This document shows, piece after piece, positions 1 to 5,993 of a stretch of 64,000 nucleotides of DNA; within the stretch, counting starts at the first letter, position 1, and every line of letters starts with the position of its first letter. Location: NCBI RefSeq assembly GCF_003634615.1, contig NZ_RBKX01000001.1, positions 3,658,001 to 3,722,000 of the forward strand. Direction: 5' to 3'. The notes beneath the pieces were generated by a model. It was given only the letters and a program-made list of their open reading frames with translations. It was not told the DNA's origin and did no database searches. The position numbers and the translations under genes are program-made. Origin of the DNA: Flavobacterium sp. 102 (GTDB taxonomy: Bacteria; Bacteroidota; Bacteroidia; Flavobacteriales; Flavobacteriaceae).

Positions 1-1
1 T

Positions 2-568
2 GTCTTATATTTATTTGTATTAGCTTTAAAATTAGAATTATCAAGTATTGCTAGGGCAGTTAGTTTTGGTATTACAGTAACAACGTTTTTTTGGACATAC
101 TATTTTACTGAAGGATGGAAATGGAAAATCTCTAGTTGGATGTTTTATCGCCCGAATATCAATGGTACTTGGGCAGGATTTATAATTTCTGACTATATTA
201 ATGAAAATGGAGATAAAGTTCCACCGATTGAATTTTACATCGTCATACGACAAAGCTTTATCAGAGTTCATTTTACAACCTTCACTAAGGATTTTGTTGG
301 AATATCTTATGCCGAAACGTTCGCTTTGAACGAGGATAAAGGTTTAAAGAATGTGGCTTACCTCTATAAAAAAGATTCAACCCAAAATAATGATGAACAT
401 TTGAGAGAAGGAGCAACTGAATTAAGATTGATAATTGGTAATGACGAAAAAAAATTAGAAGGTAAATATTGGAGTAATACCAAAACACAAGGAACAGTTT
501 CCGTCAAACAAATAAGTGAGAATCACGTTGATTCTTTTAGCAATGCTCAAAAAATAAAAAATGCATAA
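2..568 (+). CDS. Cap15-like membrane beta-barrel effector (OptE-like), 5' end outside window
   Basis: The frame is open from base 2, so the true start lies before the window; the internal ATG at 140 is not a credible start because transmembrane sequence precedes it. The visible 188 residues begin in a hydrophobic segment, continue through a second membrane helix (AVSFGITVTTFFWTYYF) and a W-rich linker, then a beta-rich domain opening with NINGTWAGF. This matches the layout of Cap15/2TM-beta effectors (two membrane helices plus a cyclic-nucleotide-sensing beta barrel). The stop overlaps the ATG of the mCpol gene by 8 nt, which suggests translational coupling. Known family role: membrane disruption controlled by cyclic dinucleotide. 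In Panoptes the ligand keeps the effector off; in CBASS it turns it on. I infer the former from the partner gene. The family call rests on topology and motif shape, not on an alignment. Confidence 0.75.
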   Translation, partial: VLYLFVLALKLELSSIARAVSFGITVTTFFWTYYFTEGWKWKISSWMFYRPNINGTWAGFIISDYINENGDKVPPIEFYIVIRQSFIRVHFTTFTKDFVGISYAETFALNEDKGLKNVAYLYKKDSTQNNDEHLREGATELRLIIGNDEKKLEGKYWSNTKTQGTVSVKQISENHVDSFSNAQKIKNA

Positions 569-938
569 TATTTATATTAGAATAGATTGCGACAATGTTG
601 GCGACAAAATTGAATTTGCGTTATATAACGACGACCCTGAAACAGCTCAAAAAATTAGTGATTCTATAAAAATCAATATAAAGTGGTTAATAGATAACAT
701 GAATCAAATTTCAAAGGGTAAAGTTTTACTCATTGGCTCTGATGATATTTTATTTGAAACCAATGAAGAATTTTTTAATATACAGAAACTGGAAAACCTT
801 AGACAAGAATTTTTTATGAAAACGAATATTACTTTAAGCATTGGAGTTGGAATCTCAATTATTGATGCCTTAACTAATTTGAATATTGCAAAGATCTCAG
901 GAAAAAACAGAATCATCTTAAATAGGCATTCCCTTTAG
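561..938 (+). CDS. Minimal CRISPR polymerase (mCpol), OptS-like cyclic nucleotide synthase
   Basis: A protein of 125 residues with the Cas10/GGDEF-type palm fold signature in miniature: metal-binding IDCDNVG near the N-terminus (Asp9, Asp11), a beta-hairpin GSDD (residues 59-62), and the C-terminal SIGVG...NIAKISGKN segment typical of Cas10 palm domains (Lys111, Lys115). The length fits stand-alone mCpol proteins. Its start overlaps the upstream effector stop by 8 nt. In the Panoptes defence system, mCpol constitutively makes a cyclic dinucleotide that holds a 2TM-beta effector inactive; phage sponges that strip cyclic nucleotides release the effector. The gene pair here matches that description. 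A lone GGDEF enzyme is unlikely because the protein is too short and lacks the GGDEF sequence itself. Confidence 0.8.
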   Translation: MHNIYIRIDCDNVGDKIEFALYNDDPETAQKISDSIKINIKWLIDNMNQISKGKVLLIGSDDILFETNEEFFNIQKLENLRQEFFMKTNITLSIGVGISIIDALTNLNIAKISGKNRIILNRHSL

Positions 939-985
939 AGATAGTCCTTTTAGACATTAAAGCTTGATTGACTGGAGGATGTCGT

Positions 986-1627
986 TTATATGTAATTCTT
1001 TAATTCTGTAATATAATAATTGAGCCCTGCTTCTTCTAATTTGGCTAATTCTCGGAAAGCGTCTCGATGGCAATGCCTGTATTTCTTTTTGCTTCCGCAA
1101 AAACATAATGCTGTTCTGTCAGGTTCTTGTTTACTCATAACCATATTTAAAGCCATTATGATATTGCTTATATTCTTTGTTTTAAGTATTTCATAAAAAA
1201 ATTCAATCCAACCTAACGCACCATGTGACCGCTCTTTAAGGAAGTAACCATTTTTCCTTCTGAAAGTTTGGTTAAACAGATAGGGCTGTACTTGTGATTT
1301 AATAAACTTTATTAAATCTATTCCATCATAACAAATAATCTTTTCTTCTGGTGGACTACATATACAGCAGTTCCCTTCAGCATAGATATGCCAGTCAATA
1401 TTTTTTGGGATTTTCCCACCAATCTCAAATAATTCCGGAAACTCATTTGGATAATTAATTCCTGCTCTAATTTCTATTTCATAACTATCCTCAAGACTTC
1501 CGTCTTGGCCAATTAAATCAAACATCCCGCGTAAAAAAGGAATATTGTTGTCAAATAAAAGAGTCAGCTTCGAAAATTCTTTAATTACCAAAGCCGACTC
1601 TTCTTCAAAAATTTTATATCCTTCCAT
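986..1627 (-). CDS. Prokaryotic E2-like enzyme of type II-short CBASS, with C-terminal SEC-C-like zinc knuckle
   Basis: A 213-residue product if translated from the ATG at 1627, which shares one base with the CD-NTase stop (TAATG); a GTG at 1639 is possible but less likely. Residues 1-100 resemble an E2 fold: YPNEFPELFE (about 59-68), then His80 and the cysteine cluster CCIC (Cys87, Cys88, Cys90) in the E2 active-site position. Residues about 170-190 carry CFCGSKKKYRHCH, a CxCG...CH zinc-binding knuckle like SEC-C. There is no E1 or JAB gene next to it, which fits the short form of type II CBASS, where the E2 acts on the C-terminus of the cyclase to raise its activity. Which Cys is catalytic cannot be decided from sequence alone. 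The gene converges on the mCpol gene with a 47-bp gap. Confidence 0.75.
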   Translation of the reverse strand: MEGYKIFEEESALVIKEFSKLTLLFDNNIPFLRGMFDLIGQDGSLEDSYEIEIRAGINYPNEFPELFEIGGKIPKNIDWHIYAEGNCCICSPPEEKIICYDGIDLIKFIKSQVQPYLFNQTFRRKNGYFLKERSHGALGWIEFFYEILKTKNISNIIMALNMVMSKQEPDRTALCFCGSKKKYRHCHRDAFRELAKLEEAGLNYYITELKNYI

Positions 1628-2565
1628 TACATAGCCCACGGACTAGAACCTGCGGCACCAACTGCGGCGGCAGAACGATTAACAGACGAGTTCTTATCTT
1701 CCCCATCAGGAAATCTATCACCTAAATGCTTTTGCCACAAACGGCTGGCTTTTAACTGGTTTTCTTCTTTCAAAGCCGCTTCAGCATCATCTAAGAAGTC
1801 TTTAAGATTGGATTTGAAATTCTTCTCACGAGCCTCCTCATAATCACCAAATAAGTCATCATTTGGAACCGCTGGTACAATACATTCAAATTTTCTATCC
1901 ATTTCCTTTTTTATCTCACGCAAAATATCAGTCAATAAAATATCGTCACGGTCATTTAGGACAATATTCTTTTTAGCATTTATTGCCAGAATAGTCATAG
2001 CAAGCCCGTTAGGCATTCTATGTCTTTTAAAATCACACCAAGCTTTCAAATACTTCACTGCTTTAATTATTTTTCCTTCGCTATCCTTATTCTTATTAAA
2101 CCAATCCACAACCGCTTTAGGATCGCTGTCTTCCCAACCATTATTTTTAACCGCAAGTTTATATTCCTGTCCGTCAATTTTATAATAAACCGGATGATCT
2201 ATTTCATAATCCCCTGCAAAAATATTCCGAATACATTTTTTACGATGTTCCGGAGTTGTTGAGGTATAGCCATTAACTGCATCCCAAACCCAACCTTGAA
2301 GTGTTGTCGCAGTTACATCAGGTTCTCTGAAAAAATAAACTCCGTCGTCAAGGTCACATATGTCGTCCTTAGTCCGTATTCCGGTTTTCATTTTATCAGA
2401 ACCTTGGATATAAAATTTTGGTTTATATGCAGGATGGTTGTCTTTAAAATATTTAACTATCCTGTCTCGCAGGTTAGTTTTTGATGTTGTCATTTTATTC
2501 CTTTTTGTAGAACTGATGGAGATTTTTCCATTATATTCTTGAAATAAGTTATTGCAATCTGCCAT
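1627..2565 (-). CDS. CBASS cyclic oligonucleotide synthase (CD-NTase, DncV/cGAS-like)
   Basis: A 312-residue nucleotidyltransferase. The GS motif is QGSDKMKTGIR (Gly55-Ser56), the paired metal Asp residues are in CDLDDGVY (Asp71, Asp73) and the third is in YEIDHPVYY (Asp123). This is the catalytic triad layout of cGAS/DncV-like enzymes. The C-terminus has the LWQKHLGDRFP segment common to CD-NTases, followed by a flexible Ala/Gly/Ser tail ending SPWAM, as expected for a cyclase whose tail is handled by an E2. It lies 3 nt after the phospholipase gene and overlaps the E2 gene by 1 nt, so the three form one operon. The product nucleotide cannot be read from sequence; pairing with CapV makes a cGAMP isomer plausible. 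Confidence 0.88.
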   Translation of the reverse strand: MADCNNLFQEYNGKISISSTKRNKMTTSKTNLRDRIVKYFKDNHPAYKPKFYIQGSDKMKTGIRTKDDICDLDDGVYFFREPDVTATTLQGWVWDAVNGYTSTTPEHRKKCIRNIFAGDYEIDHPVYYKIDGQEYKLAVKNNGWEDSDPKAVVDWFNKNKDSEGKIIKAVKYLKAWCDFKRHRMPNGLAMTILAINAKKNIVLNDRDDILLTDILREIKKEMDRKFECIVPAVPNDDLFGDYEEAREKNFKSNLKDFLDDAEAALKEENQLKASRLWQKHLGDRFPDGEDKNSSVNRSAAAVGAAGSSPWAM

Positions 2566-2568
2566 AAT

Positions 2569-3579
2569 TTAATCTTTTAAAAAGTTAATAATTTCTTTTA
2601 AATTCTTCTTTGCCAGCTCTTCGCCAACTGCTTCAAGTCTTTGTAAATCTTTTTTGCTCGAAGCATTTAAATCTATTGTATCACTTCCAAATTCATGCTG
2701 TATCCTGAGATATTTAAAGCCTTCCTTGTCTTTTGCTATAACACGCTCGAGGAATAATAAATATTGTTCTGTAATCTGTGCCTGGCTGTCCAAAATGATA
2801 TCCAGTAATCTTGGCTTTGGAAATAGCCAGTACCACATATCTTTCTCTTTCCAACTTTTTTTAATAATATGTTTTCCTTTCCCGGTACCTAATGACAATA
2901 CCTTTATTTCCGAAAAATCTTTATTCATCTTTTCGGTAGCTTCAAGAACTCCAATGAGGGCAGGATTATTGGCAAAAATTCCACCATCAATCATGTTTAC
3001 ATTAGTACCTTTTCCAAACTCATTAGAATAACTGAAAGTGTGAGGCGGAAAATAAATTGGGGCTGATGAACTGGAAAGCGCTGCCTCATGCGCAGGTATT
3101 TTGTAATCCCGGAAATAATCGTCGTGATGTTTTGTCTTGAGGATATTTATCTCACCTGTATTTCCATTAAATGTTGGTATGCATATGTTTGTTTTCAGGT
3201 CGTTTAAAAGTGGAACTTCGCCTCCATTAGCAGCTTTATATGCTTCTTCAAGTCTTTTTCGTAGTTTTTTATTACTATATATAGATGTAATTATTGCTCT
3301 TCCACTACGAGGCACTATCTTAAGATACCATTTCGGAAAAATTTCAACAGCATATTCATTATAAAAACGAACCAGTTCCGTTGAAGGTATTCCCAGAGCA
3401 ATTGCAATAGCAAGTATACTTCCTGTTGAAGTACCACAAATCAAATCGAAATGCTCGTATAATTTTTTGTCAGGATTTTTTTTCTTAAGTTCTTCTTCTA
3501 ATTCCGCAAGCACCTTAGCAGGAATCAGTCCTCTGATTCCCCCTCCATCGATAGATAATATTTTAAAATAATTTTTCAT
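2569..3579 (-). CDS. capV: CapV-type patatin-like phospholipase, CBASS effector
   Basis: A 336-residue patatin domain protein. It starts with the oxyanion loop SIDGGGIRGLIP (residues 9-20), has the nucleophile elbow GTSTG (Ser51) and the second catalytic residue in IDGGIFANNP (Asp198), so the Ser-Asp dyad is intact. It has no signal peptide. It is the first gene of the minus-strand operon with the CD-NTase and E2-like genes, the usual place of a CBASS effector. In CapV-type systems the cyclic nucleotide activates the phospholipase, which degrades the inner membrane and kills the infected cell. The activation by this operon's product is inferred from context. Confidence 0.9.
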   Translation of the reverse strand: MKNYFKILSIDGGGIRGLIPAKVLAELEEELKKKNPDKKLYEHFDLICGTSTGSILAIAIALGIPSTELVRFYNEYAVEIFPKWYLKIVPRSGRAIITSIYSNKKLRKRLEEAYKAANGGEVPLLNDLKTNICIPTFNGNTGEINILKTKHHDDYFRDYKIPAHEAALSSSSAPIYFPPHTFSYSNEFGKGTNVNMIDGGIFANNPALIGVLEATEKMNKDFSEIKVLSLGTGKGKHIIKKSWKEKDMWYWLFPKPRLLDIILDSQAQITEQYLLFLERVIAKDKEGFKYLRIQHEFGSDTIDLNASSKKDLQRLEAVGEELAKKNLKEIINFLKD

Positions 3580-3649
3580 ACCTTGATGCTTCTGATATAC
3601 AATTTTTAATTATTTTTGGTAAATGTCCGAACAAAAAACAGACAAAAAC

Positions 3650-3670
3650 TAGAACGGTTGATAAGTTCTA
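3650..3670. promoter_or_regulatory. Candidate operator between capV and LexA-like gene
   Basis: TAGAAC and GTTCTA form a 6-bp inverted repeat with a 9-bp spacer in the 113-bp divergent gap between capV and the LexA-like gene. Gapped AGAAC/GTTCT repeats are typical of LexA-family operators. A TATTTTTG box at 3611-3618 points toward the LexA-like gene, so the repeat would lie just downstream of its start of transcription. The assignment is inference. Confidence 0.45.
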
Positions 3671-3692
3671 TTTTTTGTTAATAAATATTTTA

Positions 3693-4295
3693 ATGAAGAA
3701 AATTCATAAAACTCAGGAAAAACTACTCGATATATTAAAATCAAATATCGATGACCCACTAACTATACGTGAACTTGCCACTTTAGTCGGAGAACAATCT
3801 CCAGGTGTTATCCATCATCATCTAGTTCAGCTTGAAAAAAAAGGGTATTTAAAACGTAATCCAAACAACCCCAAAGATTATACCATTATAGATTCAGGAG
3901 AAAAACTGGTAGTATATATAAATAAGTATGGTATTGCTCAATGCGGACCTAATGGTCTAATGATAGAGGATAACGTAATTGATAGAATCCCCATAGCATC
4001 AAGTTTATTAAAATTTTCCTCATCTGAAGCATTTATTGTCGAGGCACGTGGTGACTCAATGCAACCAAAGATTCATAGTGGCGACATAGTTATTGGAAAG
4101 AAACAAAACTTCGCAGAAAACAATGACATTGTGATATGTAGTTATCATGACGAAGTTATGATTAAACAAATAAGAAAAACAGATAATGGTTTCGTTTTAT
4201 ATTCTTTCAATCATGAAAAATATATTCCACGTTTAGTTGAAATAGAAGATTTAAGAATTGAAGGGATAGTAAAAAACATACTACATTATGACTAA
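3693..4295 (+). CDS. LexA-like self-cleaving transcriptional repressor (winged helix plus S24 peptidase)
   Basis: ATG at 3693 is chosen over an upstream in-frame TTG at 3675 because MKKIHKTQEKLLDIL matches the normal start of the LexA winged helix. The N-terminal 65 residues are a wHTH (RELATLVGEQSPGVIHHHLVQLEKKGYL). The C-terminal S24 domain has a Cys84-Gly85 cleavage bond, Ser122 in GDSM and Lys158 in EVMIKQI, spacing almost identical to E. coli LexA (84-85, 119, 156). So it should self-cleave under RecA/DNA-damage signals. It is divergent from the CBASS operon, which makes it a candidate regulator of defence rather than the housekeeping LexA; that role is inferred. Confidence 0.85.
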   Translation: MKKIHKTQEKLLDILKSNIDDPLTIRELATLVGEQSPGVIHHHLVQLEKKGYLKRNPNNPKDYTIIDSGEKLVVYINKYGIAQCGPNGLMIEDNVIDRIPIASSLLKFSSSEAFIVEARGDSMQPKIHSGDIVIGKKQNFAENNDIVICSYHDEVMIKQIRKTDNGFVLYSFNHEKYIPRLVEIEDLRIEGIVKNILHYD

Positions 4296-4308
4296 ATCAA
4301 TCTACAAG

Positions 4309-4347
4309 AGCCAAAAAAAAGACCACCTAAAGCGGCCTTTTTCTTTT
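4309..4347. terminator. Bidirectional terminator between convergent genes
   Basis: An imperfect GACCACC/GCGGCC stem flanked by runs of A and T lies between the LexA-like gene and the convergent XRE gene. Confidence 0.7.
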
Positions 4348-4359
4348 ACAGTAAATCTT

Positions 4360-4650
4360 TTACTCTTTTACTTCATCTAATAACACCTTTTTTAGAGCAT
4401 CATTCAACACATTAAAAGTAGTTTTCTTATCCTCTGCTACATCTTCATCACTCATTGCAAATAATAACAAATAAGCCATAGGGATGTTAAAGGCGTCACA
4501 TATCTTCCGAATAGTGTTTTTTTGAGGAAAGGAAGCATTAAGTTCTATTTGACTTAGAGCATTTACACTTATCTCACACAAGTCTGCCAATTCCTTTTGT
4601 CCCATTCCCTTTTGTTTTCGCAGCGATTTGATTGCAGTTCCTATTTCCAT
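4360..4650 (-). CDS. XRE-family helix-turn-helix regulator
   Basis: A 96-residue protein. Residues 5-62 are a clear Cro/CI-type HTH: IKSLRKQKGMGQKELADLC, then EISVNALSQIE and a third helix region FPQKNTIRKICDAFNIP. The C-terminal 30 residues are an acidic/basic helix that may mediate dimerisation. It is the last of three minus-strand genes and follows the 65-residue gene by 15 nt. It probably regulates its own operon through the palindromes at 5646-5672 or 5770-5788; that is inference. Confidence 0.85.
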   Translation of the reverse strand: MEIGTAIKSLRKQKGMGQKELADLCEISVNALSQIELNASFPQKNTIRKICDAFNIPMAYLLLFAMSDEDVAEDKKTTFNVLNDALKKVLLDEVKE

Positions 4651-4665
4651 AAAATTCTATTTATG

Positions 4666-4863
4666 TTAAAAATCATCCCAAAAATTGATATCAAAAAGCT
4701 TAAGCACTTCATTACTGATTTTTAAAACCATAATTAGGCTGCTTACAAACCCGGGGATATCGGGTGTCGCTCTGTCCAGTTTTTCTATTAATACTTTTTT
4801 GTCACTTTCTGATAAGTCAGATTCTTTTATCCTTTCTATAAGGGTATGTATGTTATTTTCCAT
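4666..4863 (-). CDS. Small acidic protein of unknown function
   Basis: A 65-residue protein, mostly helical in appearance: an N-terminal amphipathic half (IERIKESDLSESDKKVLIEKL) and a hydrophobic C-terminal half ending in an aromatic/acidic tail (FDINFWDDF). Its ATG at 4863 overlaps the end of the upstream gene by 28 nt in another frame and it is followed after 15 nt by the XRE gene, so it reads as the middle gene of a three-gene operon. I recognise no family. A small antitoxin-like or regulator-partner role is possible but unsupported. Confidence 0.55.
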   Translation of the reverse strand: MENNIHTLIERIKESDLSESDKKVLIEKLDRATPDIPGFVSSLIMVLKISNEVLKLFDINFWDDF

Positions 4864-5609
4864 TTTGGAGATTTGTTTGAATTAATATTGTTCAAAGCTT
4901 CTCCCAGTGTTTTTTGTACCGCTGAGAAGCATCGTGTAATCGATGGTAACAAAGCGGTAGCTGAATCTTCCTCAGCAGAAAATATATAGTAATGACCCGT
5001 AATTATAGTGGTGAATATTCGTGATTTTATATCGGTGAATGTCTGTCTAACTTTAGTTCTCCACTTTAACAAACGATAAATAAATGAAGGTCTTGGAAGA
5101 TCTACAGTTACAGCACTTGCAAATAAGTCGTGTATATCGAGATAAGTGTCAAACTGGTAACTTTCAATTTCTTGTTCAATTTCAAGATGTTTGATTCTTT
5201 TGAAAAAATAATCGCTAATTAATTCATTATCCAAATCAGACTTATAAATTTTCCCATTCCTTGCCGGTAAAATTCTATCATTAATTCGAATTTCAACTTC
5301 TGGCAAAAAGAAACTTTTTCGAACAAACTTCCCGAAAAAATCCCTTAACTCTTCCTGCTCCTTTAAAGTATACTTACTATAGTTGTTAGAAGCCTCTTTA
5401 TATAAAGATTTTATGGAGTGTGCATAAGCTAAAAGAATTACTTCAAGATGCTTATTGTTTAACCTTGTAAATTCCAAAAGCAACGGATTATATCCGGCAT
5501 CTCTCAGTAGTGCTTGAATAACAGAAATACTAATCCCAAATTCCTTTGCAATACTCCTTATGGAAATATTATATTCTCTTTCTTTTGAATTAAAACTAAA
5601 CCAGCTCAT
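4836..5609 (-). CDS. Unknown protein with N-terminal HTH-like segment
   Basis: A 257-residue soluble protein. Residues 14-45 (ISIRSIAKEFGISISVIQALL and following) look like a small HTH that could bind DNA or act as an IF2-N-like three-helix module. The rest is rich in charged and aromatic residues and matches nothing I know. It is the first gene of the operon with the 65-residue protein and the XRE regulator, and has a strong promoter (5626-5655) covered by a palindrome. Position in a defence block suggests an uncharacterised defence or regulatory function, but there is no direct evidence. Confidence 0.7.
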   Translation of the reverse strand: MSWFSFNSKEREYNISIRSIAKEFGISISVIQALLRDAGYNPLLLEFTRLNNKHLEVILLAYAHSIKSLYKEASNNYSKYTLKEQEELRDFFGKFVRKSFFLPEVEIRINDRILPARNGKIYKSDLDNELISDYFFKRIKHLEIEQEIESYQFDTYLDIHDLFASAVTVDLPRPSFIYRLLKWRTKVRQTFTDIKSRIFTTIITGHYYIFSAEEDSATALLPSITRCFSAVQKTLGEALNNINSNKSPKWKITYIPL

Positions 5610-5625
5610 ATATCATAATTTTAAG

Positions 5626-5672
5626 CAAAGATATACTATTTATTTAAAATTACAAGTAAAACTTGTAATTTT
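5626..5672 (-). promoter_or_regulatory. Promoter of the 5609-4360 operon with overlapping operator palindrome
   Basis: On the minus strand a TTG (5653-5655) is followed by 19 nt and TATCTTTG (5626-5633), a good Bacteroidota promoter just upstream of the ATG at 5609. Bases 5646-5672 are a perfect inverted repeat with 12-bp arms and a 3-bp centre (core TTACAAGT/ACTTGTAA) that covers the -33 element. This is the position of an autorepressor operator, plausibly for the XRE protein of the operon. Confidence 0.65.
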
Positions 5673-5769
5673 TTAATTTTTATTTTCTTTTAGATGTAGA
5701 GTTCTCATTTTGAAAGCGATTGTGTTAAACTCCAATATGTCTTATTCAGTTAAACTTTAATAAAAAAAC

Positions 5770-5788
5770 TGTTCACGTTCCGTGAACA
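5770..5788. promoter_or_regulatory. Palindromic operator-like site
   Basis: TGTTCACG and CGTGAACA are 8-bp arms around a 3-bp centre. A further half site GTGAACAC lies at 5799-5806. The arm length and spacing equal those of the palindrome at 5650-5668, although the sequence differs. It lies in the 384-bp gap between the XRE operon and the Fic gene. Confidence 0.45.
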
Positions 5789-5813
5789 AACAAAAAAAGT
5801 GAACACATAGTGC

Positions 5814-5832
5814 ATATCGCGATTTGCGATAT
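5814..5832. promoter_or_regulatory. Palindromic site, 7-bp arms
   Basis: ATATCGC and GCGATAT surround 5 bp. It lies 26 bp beyond the TGTTCACG palindrome in the same gene-free stretch (5610-5993); its role is unknown. Confidence 0.35.
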
Positions 5833-5993
5833 AAACAATAAGTAGAGGTACAACTTCTCAAGAAAATCAAACGATATCTAAAGATGCCCAGTTTAAATTT
5901 TTTCAAATCAACGGCGTTTATCGCCGCATATTAGCCAATACATAAATTATGCTAACCAAATCAACCCAGCCAAAAGAGTTTCTTGAAAAGTCA

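Noticed and set aside
140..568. The ATG at 140 as the start of the membrane effector
   Set aside because: The frame is open from base 2 and encodes a membrane helix before it, so the real start is outside the window.
561..938. GGDEF diguanylate cyclase
   Set aside because: Too short, no GGDEF signature, and it is coupled to a Cap15-like effector gene; mCpol fits better.
3580..4650. CapH/CapP-type CBASS regulation pair
   Set aside because: The nearby regulators are a LexA-like S24 protein and an XRE protein; there is no zinc metallopeptidase gene as CapP would need.
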